Part shown: positions 14,633 through 23,928 of the stretch, in pieces
Position numbering within the stretch: the first letter of the stretch is position 1
How the letters are laid out: each line of letters opens with the position of its first letter
DNA from: SBAX01 sp964646605
GTDB lineage: Bacteria; Planctomycetota; Phycisphaerae; UBA1845
Assembly: GCA_964646605.1 (NCBI GenBank)
Contig: CAZYEX010000108.1
Coordinates: forward strand, 10,046 to 74,045
Direction of reading: 5' to 3'
DNA length: 64,000 nucleotides
Made by a program: the position numbers and the translations under genes
Notes under the pieces: model-generated
What the model saw: only the letters and a program-made list of their open reading frames with translations
The model's database searches: none
Told to the model about the DNA's origin: nothing

Positions 14633-15335
14633 GCAAGCGCTCCTCGTGGCCGAGGAAGCGGTCGATCAGGCCGTGGATCAGGTAAATCAGCGGGGTGATG
14701 AGTACGGCGATCAGCAGCTTGTAGGAGTAGTTTCCGATCGCGACCTGGGCGAACTTGGACCAGGTGAGTTCGTAACCCGGGACACCGAGCATCGCCGGGA
14801 GGCGGAATCCGACGAAGAGCACGACGAACGTATCGACGAGCTGACTGATCACGGTGCTTCCCGTGGCGCGGAGCCACAACATGCGTCCTGCGGTGTAACG
14901 TTTGAGGGCCTGGAAGAGAGTGACGTCGAGAAGTTGGGCGATGAGAAACGCGGCGAGCGATCCGACAATGATCCACATGGATTGGCCGAAGACTTTGGCG
15001 AACGTGTCGTGCGGAACGGGCGAACTCTCCCACGCCGGAACCTGAATCGCGGCGAAAAGCACGATGAACGCGTAACAGATCATGCCCACGGCGAGGAACG
15101 TGAGTCGACGGACGCCTGCCTGGCCGAAGTATTCGTTGATGAGGTCGGTGGTGATGAAGACCACGGGCCAGGGGATGACACCGATGGAGAGCACGACCTC
15201 CGTTAGCCCGGTCCAGCCGAGTCCGTAAGCGGGCATGGAGAAAAGCTTTCCGCCGGTCAGTTCGCCGAGAATGGCGTTGGTCAGAAAGAACCCCCCGAGG
15301 ATGAAATATATCCAGTCGCGGCGTGTGGTGGGCAA
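14625..15335 (-). CDS. yhhQ: queuosine precursor transporter (YhhQ/DUF165)
   Basis: A 236-residue protein with about six membrane helices. It matches the YhhQ/QPTR family, which imports preQ0/preQ1-type precursors for tRNA queuosine. Family signatures: VFITTDLINEYFGQAGVRRLTF near the middle of the first half, IAQLLDVTLFQALKRYT, STVISQLVDTFVVLFVGF, and the C-terminal NYSYKLLIAVLITPLIYLIH. It overlaps dedA by 8 bp. No preQ1 riboswitch is apparent in the 130 bp upstream, and no que biosynthesis gene is in the window. Confidence 0.92.
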   Translation of the reverse strand: MPTTRRDWIYFILGGFFLTNAILGELTGGKLFSMPAYGLGWTGLTEVVLSIGVIPWPVVFITTDLINEYFGQAGVRRLTFLAVGMICYAFIVLFAAIQVPAWESSPVPHDTFAKVFGQSMWIIVGSLAAFLIAQLLDVTLFQALKRYTAGRMLWLRATGSTVISQLVDTFVVLFVGFRLPAMLGVPGYELTWSKFAQVAIGNYSYKLLIAVLITPLIYLIHGLIDRFLGHEERLHG

Positions 15336-15377
15336 GCGGTCTATCCCTTACACCGACATCTGACTCATGCGGAACGG

Positions 15378-15399
15378 CACTGGCAGCAAGCTGCCAGTG
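15378..15399. repeat. perfect 10+2+10 palindrome, dispersed family copy 2
   Basis: Arms CACTGGCAGC and GCTGCCAGTG flank AA, followed by GCACC. Same architecture as 7018-7039. It lies between yhhQ and the next upstream minus-strand gene. Confidence 0.75.
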
Positions 15400-15467
15400 G
15401 CACCCGCCATCGGCACCCGCCAACGGTCCTTCTCTGTAGTGTCGCGGCGGGAGTGCATCGCTGCAAG

Positions 15468-16052
15468 CTACAACGAGGGAGTGCGCGACTGTGCGGCGCG
15501 CCAGCGGTCGATCATGGGTCGGAGAATTCGGACGGCGTCGAATTCGTCCGCGAGGGCGAAGCGGAGGATGGTCCGGTTGAGCGGGGCGCGAAGGTCGGGG
15601 TGTGAGATTCGCGGCAAGAGGGTCGCGCGTTGCTGCTCCTCGGGGAGGAAGGACTCGAAGGAGGCGTCGTCCTCGTCGTCGGCGAGCTCGAAGGGGTAGC
15701 GGAGTTCGAGGCGGTCGGCGTCGAAGGTCATGCGGCCGAACGAGCCTAGCGAAAAACGGAGTTGGCTCGACGATGCGACGATGCCGAGGCTGCCGGGCCA
15801 ACCAGCGAACAGCAACCAGCGCAGAGCTTTGCACGCCGTCCAGAGGGCGGCGAGGGGCATGGGCAAGGCGATGATCGCCACGCTGTATTCCACGAGGCGG
15901 TTGGATACGCTGGAGGGGACGAAGTGCAAGTCGCGGTAGATGAGCGCGGTCGTGGCGGAAAGCAGGACGGTCGGGACGCCCCATACCAGTGCGCGGGTCA
16001 GGGCGCGAGTTCGTGAGACGGGGAGAAGGATGGCGTCGGGATCGCTTTGCAT
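15468..16052 (-). CDS. small membrane protein of unknown function
   Basis: A 194-residue protein starting at MQSDPDAILLPVS. A longer open frame exists, but it would run into the preceding VWA gene in a different frame without conserved features. Two hydrophobic segments (ALVWGVPTVLLSATTALIY; YSVAIIALPMPLAALWTACK) form a membrane hairpin. The remaining ~110 residues are soluble, with a PH-like beta-rich feel (GRMTFDADRLELRYPFEL, DDEDDASFESF), but the family is not recognised. It follows the BatA/VWA gene by 38 bp on the same strand and probably belongs to that transcription unit. Confidence 0.6.
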   Translation of the reverse strand: MQSDPDAILLPVSRTRALTRALVWGVPTVLLSATTALIYRDLHFVPSSVSNRLVEYSVAIIALPMPLAALWTACKALRWLLFAGWPGSLGIVASSSQLRFSLGSFGRMTFDADRLELRYPFELADDEDDASFESFLPEEQQRATLLPRISHPDLRAPLNRTILRFALADEFDAVRILRPMIDRWRAAQSRTPSL

Positions 16053-16090
16053 GGTCCGGATGCGGTTTCGCGTGAACGGGCCCGGTTTCG

Positions 16091-18109
16091 TCAGGCGAAC
16101 ACGCGGCGATTGTAGATGATCCACTCCAACAAGAGGATGACGAGGATCGCCAGGAGCAAATAGGGCCAAGCGGGCTCGGTCACGGTGATGCCGGCCACGC
16201 GGGGCTGCAGGCCGTCGCCGCCCAGTTCGACCACGGGGGCGGGGGCGATGTTGCTCTCCGTGGCGTTGAAGAGGTTGACGGCGAAGAGCTCGTCGCCAGG
16301 GACGGCCGGCTCGACCTTATACAGGCCGACGGAGCGCGTTCGGGGGTAGTGGATGGTGTCGCTGCCGGCGGTGGGGACGGAATCGGTCGTTCCGCTCGGG
16401 GTCTGGATTCGGATCTCGGTGGTTCCCGCGGGCACGGAGAGGGTCACCGGTTCGCCGGGGGCGAGGCCTCGTCTTCCAACGGCCACGACGTTCGAGGCGA
16501 GGAAGTCGATGGCGTTCTGGATGAAGACGACGAAGTCGACGCTGGCCACCCAGTCGGTGTTCATGCGCGGCCCACCCAGCTCATCGTTTACGATGAGGCC
16601 GAAGGCGCTGATGAGGAACTGCCCGGCGTCGCGAGTCAGATGGGCGAGGAGGGAAGAGGTTTGACCGTCGATGATGGAGACCGCGTCGCGCGGCAGGGCA
16701 AGGGTGAACCACTGGGAAACTTCGATGGTTTCCACGGCGACGTAGCGCAGGACGGGGTGGGTTTCATCCCAATCGAAGATGATCTGATCGTCGATGAGAG
16801 GTCCGATCGAGAGGCCGGTGAGCGTCGGGACGGCGCCCCAGAAGAAGTAGTTTCCGCGCGGGAGTCGGGCCGAGGAAACGCGATCGAACATGACCACGTC
16901 GAAGGGGCTGCGCTCGCCGTCCACGAGGCGGGCGTCGGGGGCGCTCTCGTAGGCCGCGGGAGTGAGCAAGGTCAATTCCAGGGGTAGAGTTCGCAGGACG
17001 TTTTCGAGAAACAGGTTGCCCTCGCCGACCAGCAGGACCTTCAAGCGTTTGGGGGGCGGAAGGACGGTCCAGGCGCGGTTGTCGATGGAAAGGGCGTCGT
17101 CGAGGTTGAGGACGACCTCGACGGCGCCGCCGCCCGCGAACTCAATGCGATCGAAGACGGCGAGCTTGGCGGAGTCGACCGCGATGGATGCCGCGGCGTT
17201 GTCATCGGCGTCGCGTGCGCCCGGGCCGAGCTGGAGGGTTTGGACATCGACGTTCTCGCCGTCGATGTAGAGGGTCACGTCCACGGTGCGCGGCTGGGGC
17301 GAGAAGTTCTGGACGGAGGCGACGACTTCGAGGAGTACGGGGCGGTCGTAGTCGCGGCGGGCGTCCATGGTCACAATGCCGACGTTGTCGTCGCGTTTGC
17401 CGATGCGGGTGACCTGCATCCGAGACATGTCGAGCTTTTCAGGATTCACTTTCTTGGCGTCCTCGATGCGGCCGTCGGTGAAGAGAAAAACGGAGGCGTC
17501 CGGGGCGGTGGATTCGGGAGCGATGTCGCTGCCGGGACGCTCGCCGCCGATGATGAGGTTCTGCGCGTAAGCCTCGGCCAGGGCGATCGCCTCACCCAGC
17601 GAGGAGGTGCTTTGCGTCTGTTCGATGGAGTCGATCTGGCGTTTCAAGGCACTCTTGTCGTTGTTGAAGGAGGAGGCGACGTTGGCACGGTCGGAGAAGG
17701 CGATGACCATGGCCCGGGCGTCGCCGCCGAGGTTGTCGATGCAACGCTTGGCGCTTTCCTTGGCGAGGTCGAGGCGCGTACGAGCGCCCTCCTCGAGGAC
17801 GGACATCGAGGCGGAGTTGTCGATCAGCAGGATGACGGTGTCCTCGGCGGTTTCGGCTCGTTGCCAGATGGGTCTGCCGAGAGCGATCGCGGCGAGGATG
17901 AGTACGAGAAGTTGCAAGAGCAGCAAGAGGTTCCTTCGCAGTCGCTGAAAAGGGGCGTTGACGTGGAGGTCTTCGACGGCGCGTTTCCAGAGCAAAGTGG
18001 AAGGGACGAGTCGAACCTGGCGGCGGAGTTTGAGAAAGTACAGGGCGATGAGCGGCGGAAGGGTAAGGGCCGCGGCGACACCGATCGTAAACGGGTCGAG
18101 GAAAGTCAT
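16091..18109 (-). CDS. BatA/VWA-domain membrane protein
   Basis: A 672-residue protein. The N-terminus is a BatA-type pair of helices (FTIGVAAALTLPPLIALYFL; NLLLLLQLLVLILAAIALG) joined by LRRQVRLVPSTLLWKRAVEDLHVN, a hallmark of the Aerotolerance/BatA N-terminal domain. A von Willebrand A domain follows with the MIDAS sequence DNSASMS (~96-102). The later extracytoplasmic part is beta-rich, and one C-terminal helix ends the protein (PYLLLAILVILLLEWIIY). Homologues in planctomycetes accompany MoxR/DUF58 genes; here the immediate upstream gene is a TPR protein (3-bp gap), echoing Bat operons where TPR proteins occur. The function is probably envelope-stress or complex assembly; not proven. Confidence 0.85.
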   Translation of the reverse strand: MTFLDPFTIGVAAALTLPPLIALYFLKLRRQVRLVPSTLLWKRAVEDLHVNAPFQRLRRNLLLLLQLLVLILAAIALGRPIWQRAETAEDTVILLIDNSASMSVLEEGARTRLDLAKESAKRCIDNLGGDARAMVIAFSDRANVASSFNNDKSALKRQIDSIEQTQSTSSLGEAIALAEAYAQNLIIGGERPGSDIAPESTAPDASVFLFTDGRIEDAKKVNPEKLDMSRMQVTRIGKRDDNVGIVTMDARRDYDRPVLLEVVASVQNFSPQPRTVDVTLYIDGENVDVQTLQLGPGARDADDNAAASIAVDSAKLAVFDRIEFAGGGAVEVVLNLDDALSIDNRAWTVLPPPKRLKVLLVGEGNLFLENVLRTLPLELTLLTPAAYESAPDARLVDGERSPFDVVMFDRVSSARLPRGNYFFWGAVPTLTGLSIGPLIDDQIIFDWDETHPVLRYVAVETIEVSQWFTLALPRDAVSIIDGQTSSLLAHLTRDAGQFLISAFGLIVNDELGGPRMNTDWVASVDFVVFIQNAIDFLASNVVAVGRRGLAPGEPVTLSVPAGTTEIRIQTPSGTTDSVPTAGSDTIHYPRTRSVGLYKVEPAVPGDELFAVNLFNATESNIAPAPVVELGGDGLQPRVAGITVTEPAWPYLLLAILVILLLEWIIYNRRVFA

Positions 18110-18112
18110 GGG

Positions 18113-19174
18113 TTACGGTTCAGTCCGCACGGGTAGACCTATTCGTTCCAACAGTTTGGTCCAGCGCGGGTCCTTGTGCAGGCTCTTGAACATCGGATCG
18201 AACGGCAGTTCGAGTAGCTGCGGGGAGCGGTCGGTAAAGGCCTTGTCCAGCCAACTGAAGGCGGGCTCGATGTCCGCGGCGGCGGCGTAGGGGCGGGCCA
18301 GGTCGATGGGGGAAACGAAACGTTCCCGTGAAATGGGGTTCAACTCCTGATTGGTTTCGGCGGCGGCGAGGCTGCGTCCGGCCGCGGCGTGGACGGCGCC
18401 GAGGTAGGCGATGGGCGAGGGGTCGTCCCCGCAAAGCGAGCGGGCCTTTTGCGCCGCGGCGGTGGCGTCGTCGAGCTTGGACTGGGCGACGTATGCGCGG
18501 GCGAGTTGGAGGTAGGCGGGGTAGTAGTTTGGGGCGAGCTTGGTGAGCTTGACAAGTTGGGCCTCGGCCTCGCCGTGGTGTGCCATCGCCAGGAGGGTCA
18601 AGCCGAGTCGCAGGTTGGCGGCGATACCCTGCGGATCGAGTTCGAGAGCGCGGCGGCTTTCGCGAAGGGCGTCCTCGTTACGATTCATCGCCAGAAGGCA
18701 GGCCGAGTAGCTGAGGTGGGCTTCGATGGACTTTGGATCCAGCTCAATGGCCCGTTGGAACTCCGGCTCTGCGGTTTTGAAGCTCCATTCGTAGTAGAGC
18801 TTGAGGAGGGCGAGGGCGAGGTGGGCGTCGGCGAGTCGGTCGTCGAGTTCGAGGGCCTTGGCCGCGGCGGTCTTGGCTTGGGGGACAAGTTGGTACGGGG
18901 TCGCGTGGCCGAGGTAGGCAAGCTCGCTGTAGGCGATGGAGAGCGCGGCGTGTGCCCGGGCCTGACGAGGGTCGGTTTCGATGACTTGCTTGAATAGCTC
19001 GGCGGCCTTGGCGATGTCGGCGGGCGTGTAAGCCCGCATGAGTTTGCGCCCCTGCTCGTACGCCTCGCTCGACGAGGGGCGGTCTGACGCCGGAGCGGGG
19101 GCGGTTTGAAGCCCGCCGACGCCGATCAGCGTCGAGGCGAGGGCGAGCAATTCGATAAAGAGGGTTGTGGTCAT
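18113..19174 (-). CDS. exported TPR-repeat protein
   Basis: A 353-residue protein. The first ~25 residues form a hydrophobic signal or anchor (TTTLFIELLALASTLIGVGG). Then about six tetratricopeptide repeats are visible from ~50 to ~270: AELFKQVIETDPRQARAHAA, PEFQRAIELDPKSIEAHLSY, LRESRRALELDPQGIAANLR, YPAYLQLARAYVAQSKLDDA. The C-terminal end (FDPMFKSLHKDPRWTKLLERIGL) is the widespread motif that closes many TPR proteins fused to signalling domains. The start is supported by CCGGAG 6 nt upstream. It is followed after 3 bp by the VWA protein, so the two are translationally coupled. Confidence 0.85.
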   Translation of the reverse strand: MTTTLFIELLALASTLIGVGGLQTAPAPASDRPSSSEAYEQGRKLMRAYTPADIAKAAELFKQVIETDPRQARAHAALSIAYSELAYLGHATPYQLVPQAKTAAAKALELDDRLADAHLALALLKLYYEWSFKTAEPEFQRAIELDPKSIEAHLSYSACLLAMNRNEDALRESRRALELDPQGIAANLRLGLTLLAMAHHGEAEAQLVKLTKLAPNYYPAYLQLARAYVAQSKLDDATAAAQKARSLCGDDPSPIAYLGAVHAAAGRSLAAAETNQELNPISRERFVSPIDLARPYAAAADIEPAFSWLDKAFTDRSPQLLELPFDPMFKSLHKDPRWTKLLERIGLPVRTEP

Positions 19175-19411
19175 TCAATTCTCCGGTCATCAAAACGGTT
19201 CCCGGACCATCGGTGCATCGTGGGCGAAGTATACCCGAACGGGAGGGGGCGGTGAACGGCGCGGCGGCGTTGCAAGCGCCGTCCCCGGCGAAAGAAGCGT
19301 AGGCGACGGCGTGGGCGTGTCCGATCCTGTGCGCCCGATAAGGCGAGTTGCAAATCCTGCCGGTGGAAGTGAGAATCCCTAAGAACCCCGTACGGGGTCG
19401 GCGGATGCGAA

Positions 19412-21106
19412 ATGAGCGATAACACGCAACAGGCAGCGCATGGTAGGCAGGCTCCCCATCGCGAGGGGATCAAGGAGACCATCGAGTCAATCGTCATTGC
19501 GCTGATTCTGGCCTTTGTTTTCCGGGCGTTCGTGGTCGAGGCGTTTGTGATCCCGACCGGGTCGATGGCTCCGACCTTGTACGGGGCCCACGGGACCATT
19601 TTGTGCGAGGATTGCGGGACGGAGTTCGCCTATGGGGTCCGCGATCTGGATGACCAGCGGCAAGCGACCCCGGTCGGCGCCAGCGCCCACGCCATCTGCC
19701 CGAACTGCAACCACGACAACTCGGACCTGCCCATCAGCGATGAGCAACGCAACGCGGAAAAGGGCGACCGCATTCTGGTTCTGAAATGGCCGTTCGACTT
19801 GGCCGGCAAGTGGCTGGACCCCAGGCGCTGGGACGTGATCGTCTTCAAGGACCCCGCGGACGGCACCACCAATTTCATCAAGCGGCTTGCGGGACTGCCC
19901 AACGAAGTGCTGATGATCCTCGACGGAGACGTCTATTCCGCACCCACGGGGGAACTCTCGGCGAGCGCTCTGGAGGAACTCGAGCGTCAACGGCATGAAA
20001 AACACGAACTCACGGTGGGGAAGCGAAACGGGCGGCTGGAGCCGCTCTCCGCCGCAGTGTTCGAGGAGCTGGACGAAAAGCTGGTCATCGCCCGCAAGAT
20101 GCCCTCGGCGCAGGCACCGCTGTGGTTCGTGGTGTACGATCACGACTACCCGCCGCGAAAACTGGACGCCCACCAGCCGCGTTGGACGCCGGGGTTCGGG
20201 ACCAACTCCGGATGGGACGCAGGTCGGCGGCGCGTGCTGTTCAAGGACCGCGACAAGCCCGGCGACTACATCGACCTGACGCAAAAGGAGATCCGCGCCA
20301 CCTGCGCCTACAACATTCACGCGGCGCCCGCGCCGCCGGTTTCCGATCAGCGCGTCCGATTCGTGCTGACCCCCGAAGGGTTGGAGGGTCGAGTGCTGAT
20401 CCGGTTGGCGAAGTCGGGGCGGAACCTCTGGGCGGAAGTGGAGATGGGCGGGCGGGTCAGTCTGTACGAATCGAATGAAGTGCCAACGGTCGTCACTCCG
20501 CGGATGGTCTCGAAGGAACTGCCGCGGTTCCTCCCCGGCCGGGCGCTGGAGATCGGCTTTGAGAACGTGGACTATCGGCTGGCTCTGCACGTTGCGGGCG
20601 AGGAGGTGCTGGTCAGTTCGTCGGACCGCGCTTCGCCGGCCTACTATGGACCCAACGTCAAGGTCCTTCGACAGATGCGCCGCGAAGCGCCGTCCGTGAC
20701 CCCGCGCCTCGTGGCCGAGGCCGGGAACTTCGAGCTTAGCCATCTCGTCGTGGAGCGCGACGAATATTACTACCACGATTCCAAACAAGCGGCGTTGGCG
20801 AAACTTCCCTGGGCCCCGCGCGGCGGATGGGGAAGCCCCAACAGTCCCATCCTGCTTCGCGAGGGCGAGTTTTTTATGCTCGGCGACAACACCGCGGCGA
20901 GCAAAGATTCCCGCCTCTGGGATGACGTTGGGGGGCACCTCAAGGAGCGCGGAGAAGCCTTTCAGCTCGGGACCGTGCCCCGCGATCAGCTCATCGGGAA
21001 GGCGTTTTTCGTCTATTGGCCCAACGGGTACCGCTTCAAGTGGCTGCCCATCTTCGGCGATTGGGGACCGGTGCCCGACGTGGGGCGGATGCGCTGGATT
21101 CGTTAG
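19412..21106 (+). CDS. lepB: signal peptidase I with zinc-ribbon and large insertion
   Basis: Removes signal peptides from exported proteins at the outer face of the cytoplasmic membrane. One N-terminal transmembrane helix (SIVIALILAFVFRAFVVEAF) precedes the catalytic serine box (IPTGSMAPTL, Ser51). The general-base lysine is in NFIKRLAGLP (Lys157) and the box E motif GDNTAASKDSR is at 491-501. At 564 residues it is almost twice the usual length. Two extra pieces are visible: a four-cysteine ribbon directly after the serine box (Cys65, 68, 96, 99), and ~280 residues between the lysine and box E with a lectin-like beta-sandwich pattern. No strong Shine-Dalgarno is seen. Confidence 0.93.
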   Translation: MSDNTQQAAHGRQAPHREGIKETIESIVIALILAFVFRAFVVEAFVIPTGSMAPTLYGAHGTILCEDCGTEFAYGVRDLDDQRQATPVGASAHAICPNCNHDNSDLPISDEQRNAEKGDRILVLKWPFDLAGKWLDPRRWDVIVFKDPADGTTNFIKRLAGLPNEVLMILDGDVYSAPTGELSASALEELERQRHEKHELTVGKRNGRLEPLSAAVFEELDEKLVIARKMPSAQAPLWFVVYDHDYPPRKLDAHQPRWTPGFGTNSGWDAGRRRVLFKDRDKPGDYIDLTQKEIRATCAYNIHAAPAPPVSDQRVRFVLTPEGLEGRVLIRLAKSGRNLWAEVEMGGRVSLYESNEVPTVVTPRMVSKELPRFLPGRALEIGFENVDYRLALHVAGEEVLVSSSDRASPAYYGPNVKVLRQMRREAPSVTPRLVAEAGNFELSHLVVERDEYYYHDSKQAALAKLPWAPRGGWGSPNSPILLREGEFFMLGDNTAASKDSRLWDDVGGHLKERGEAFQLGTVPRDQLIGKAFFVYWPNGYRFKWLPIFGDWGPVPDVGRMRWIR

Positions 21107-21141
21107 CGCAAACCACTCGCGGAATTCGACGGACAAGGCGG

Positions 21142-22695
21142 TCAGAACTCATGCGCCGGCCGGTCCATGCCGTCGTCGATGTGCTGTTGGGTGGACTGTT
21201 CGCCGTCAAAACTGAAGAGGATGGGTTCGTCGTCAATGCGGGCGCTGAGGTGCGCGGGACGCTTCCACACCTTGTGAATGCGTTTGAGTGTTTCCGTCGC
21301 GTATTTGATGTCCAAATCAGCGCCGTTGTGACGATGCGTCAAATGCAGTTCACCGCGATTGCGATAATTCCCGTCGGTCACGAAGATGTAGGGTTGCGCG
21401 TGGTTGGTGAGCATGAACAGTAATTGCTGTTTGACCTTGTCGAAGTCATGATTGACCACTACCATTTTTCCCGTGGCGGGGTCTTGTCGGTATTGATACA
21501 GCTTCTGGTCCTCGACGAATTCGGGAGTGAGGTACTCGTCCAGGAAGGTCACGTCGTTGTAGAGTGCGCGGACTTGGTAGATTTTCTCGCGCCCCGGTGA
21601 TCCCTGCCCGACCACGCGTCCCTTGGGGGCTTTGTCCTTTCCCCATTCGCGGCGGACGGACATGTCGTCGCAGGCGTCGTAGCGGGGACCATAGCGACCG
21701 GTGTTCCAACGGCGTTCAATGTCGCGAAGCAGTTCGATGCCGATCTTGTAAGGATTCAGACGTCCCGGTGAGGTGGCCAATGTACCCGCGTGATGCTCGC
21801 AATAATCAATGACTTCGTCATCGCGCAGTACATAGTTGGTCATGATCGTGGAATGCCAATAGCTCGCCCAGCCTTCGTTGAGGATTTTGGTCTGCCCCTG
21901 GGGAGCGAAGTAATACGCCTCCTCGCGAATCAAGGAAAGGACATCGGCCTCCCAGTCTTCCAGCGGGGCGTTTTCGAGAAGAAACAGAAGAAGGTCGCGC
22001 GTGGGGCTCAGAGGGAATCGGTCTTTGTCTTTCTCGGCCTCCGCCTGTTTGGCGGCACGGTCACTGGCCATCCGTGAGGGCGGGTTGATGTATCGATCCA
22101 TGTATGTTTTCGCCGGAAAGCGCACCACGGACTCGCGGGCGCGCTTCTGACGTTCTTCGGTGGGAATGGCCTCCTCCTGACGACGCATGAACATGGAATG
22201 GGGATCAATGAGGTTTTCCAGTGAAAGGAATGTGTCGATGCGTTGCTCGACCTCATCGAGTCCGAACCGCTCAGTGTACCGCCGGATGCGCGTGGCATGG
22301 TTGGCCATGTCGTCGATCATCCTGCGGTTGGTGCGGCTGAACGAGACGTTGTTCTTGAAGAAGTCGCAGTGTGCGTATACGTGGGCCATGACGGTCTTAT
22401 GATCGACAAGCATGTTGTCGAGCAGGAGGTAGGCATAGCAGGGATTGTTGTTGATGACCATTTCGTAAATGCGACTCAGGCCGTATTGGTTTTGTTTGCG
22501 CAGGCGCTCATACTCCATTCCAAACCGCCAGTGAGGATAGCGCTGGGGAAATCCGCCGTAGGCCGCGACCTGGGCCATCTGCTCGGAGGTCAACACCTCG
22601 AAGACGGTAGGGAAAAAGTCGAGCCCCTCCCGCCGAGCGAATTCGGCGATCACTTGCGCATGTCTGGCCAGTTCCTTGGGTAGCGTTGGGTTCAT
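21142..22695 (-). CDS. spoVR: SpoVR family protein
   Basis: A 517-residue homologue of B. subtilis SpoVR and E. coli YcgB. Signatures: FFPTVFEVLTSEQMAQVAAY, GGFPQRYPHWRFGMEYERL, SRIYEMVINNNPCYAYLL, AHVYAHCDFFKNN, NEGWASYWHSTIM. The conserved His/Glu-rich elements suggest metal binding, but the biochemical activity is unknown. In many proteobacteria and other phyla the gene is linked to the kinase PrkA and the VWA protein YeaH, as here. The order on this strand is prkA-yeaH-spoVR, with a 36-bp gap after yeaH. It converges on lepB with a 35-bp spacer. Confidence 0.95.
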   Translation of the reverse strand: MNPTLPKELARHAQVIAEFARREGLDFFPTVFEVLTSEQMAQVAAYGGFPQRYPHWRFGMEYERLRKQNQYGLSRIYEMVINNNPCYAYLLLDNMLVDHKTVMAHVYAHCDFFKNNVSFSRTNRRMIDDMANHATRIRRYTERFGLDEVEQRIDTFLSLENLIDPHSMFMRRQEEAIPTEERQKRARESVVRFPAKTYMDRYINPPSRMASDRAAKQAEAEKDKDRFPLSPTRDLLLFLLENAPLEDWEADVLSLIREEAYYFAPQGQTKILNEGWASYWHSTIMTNYVLRDDEVIDYCEHHAGTLATSPGRLNPYKIGIELLRDIERRWNTGRYGPRYDACDDMSVRREWGKDKAPKGRVVGQGSPGREKIYQVRALYNDVTFLDEYLTPEFVEDQKLYQYRQDPATGKMVVVNHDFDKVKQQLLFMLTNHAQPYIFVTDGNYRNRGELHLTHRHNGADLDIKYATETLKRIHKVWKRPAHLSARIDDEPILFSFDGEQSTQQHIDDGMDRPAHEF

Positions 22696-22731
22696 GGGAT
22701 GTTTACACCGCGTCGGCCGCGAGCCGAGCGC

Positions 22732-23829
22732 TCATCTCCCCGGTGAAAAAAAGGTCCGTAGACTGTCGTAGATATCGTCCTTGGAGTTCACGCGACTGGT
22801 CACGATGCCGGCCTCCTTGGCGAAATGCTCCAGAAGGACGTTGATAAAGTTCCCGCTGCCATAGGCGCTGGCGACTTGGCAGTATCCGAACAGGTTGAGC
22901 GACGGCATCAGGTGCTCGCGCATGATCGTGCAACATTCCCGGCTGTCGGATTCGCTGCTGTTGTCGCCGTCGGAAAAATGAAAAAGATATACATTCCACT
23001 CCGAGGGGGCGTAGTGGGAGGTGATCAGTTCTCGAGCCAAACGGAATGCACTGCTGATGCGCGTTCCGCCGTCCTCGCGTATGCGAAAAAAGGTCTCTCG
23101 GTCGACCTCGCCGGCGCGTACGTCATGAACGATGTATCGACTCTCGATCCCTTGATAGTTCCTGCGAAGCCAGGCGTCGATCCAGAAGGCCTCCAGGCGG
23201 ACCAGCTCCTTCTGCTCATCCCCCATCGAACCGGATACGTCCATCATGTAGATGATGACCGCGTTGGACTGCGGATTCAGGACCGTCTTCCAACTGCGGT
23301 AGACTTTGTCGCGGCGCTCGAAGATGATTCGTGGGGAGTCGGGGTTGTATAATCCAGACATGATCTGGCGGCGCAGCGCCCTACGGAACGTCCGCTTGAA
23401 GTGTCGAAGCGACTCGGGACCGGATTGGCGCATGCCGCTGTAGCGATCGCGCTCCGCCGTGAGACGGTGCTTTCCCTTGGGGCGAATGCGAGGAAGTTTC
23501 AATTCCTCGCCGAGAATCTCGGCCAGTTCATCGAGGCCGACATCGACTTCCAGGATATGGTTGCCCTCTCCGGTGCCGCCGGGACCCATTCCGCCTTCGC
23601 CGCCGACCCCGTCGCCGACCTTGCCGTCGCCGCGCCCGACGCCGGAATCGTCATTGTCGCCGTAACGAAAATGAGGAATGTCAATACCGTGGACGGGGAT
23701 GCTGATGTATTTTCTTCCCTCGCGGCCCAGAAGCTCGCCGCGGGTCAGAAACTTGCGCAGATCATCACGGATTTTTCCCTTGACGATGCGCCTGAATCTC
23801 TGATGATCCTTGTCGATCTGAAACGCCAT
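22732..23829 (-). CDS. yeaH: DUF444 (YeaH/YhbH) VWA-like protein
   Basis: A 365-residue protein of the YeaH/YhbH family, which accompanies the PrkA kinase in stress and stationary-phase loci. The start MAFQIDKDHQRFRRIVKGKI is the conserved family N-terminus; an upstream in-frame start is rejected because its extra 22 residues are not conserved-looking, and GGAGGG lies upstream of this ATG. A Gly/Asp-rich linker (~65-95) precedes a VWA-like domain with the metal-site sequence MMDVSGSMGD. The segments VDRETFFRIREDGGTRISSA and YLFHFSDGDN are typical. It likely functions with PrkA and SpoVR as one module. Confidence 0.94.
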   Translation of the reverse strand: MAFQIDKDHQRFRRIVKGKIRDDLRKFLTRGELLGREGRKYISIPVHGIDIPHFRYGDNDDSGVGRGDGKVGDGVGGEGGMGPGGTGEGNHILEVDVGLDELAEILGEELKLPRIRPKGKHRLTAERDRYSGMRQSGPESLRHFKRTFRRALRRQIMSGLYNPDSPRIIFERRDKVYRSWKTVLNPQSNAVIIYMMDVSGSMGDEQKELVRLEAFWIDAWLRRNYQGIESRYIVHDVRAGEVDRETFFRIREDGGTRISSAFRLARELITSHYAPSEWNVYLFHFSDGDNSSESDSRECCTIMREHLMPSLNLFGYCQVASAYGSGNFINVLLEHFAKEAGIVTSRVNSKDDIYDSLRTFFSPGR

Positions 23830-23928
23830 GTTCCCGAACACCCTCCGCGGAGGGGACCGCAAGGCCGCCCATTCGCCCATCCCCGGGCGCTGCAAAACCG
23901 GCGTGCCGCATCACGGCCATTCCCTACC

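Noticed and set aside
13104..15984. Two long Arg/Pro-rich open frames overlapping Rieske, dedA and yhhQ
   Set aside because: Composition is typical of out-of-frame translation of GC-rich genes; three well-recognised families occupy the region in other frames.
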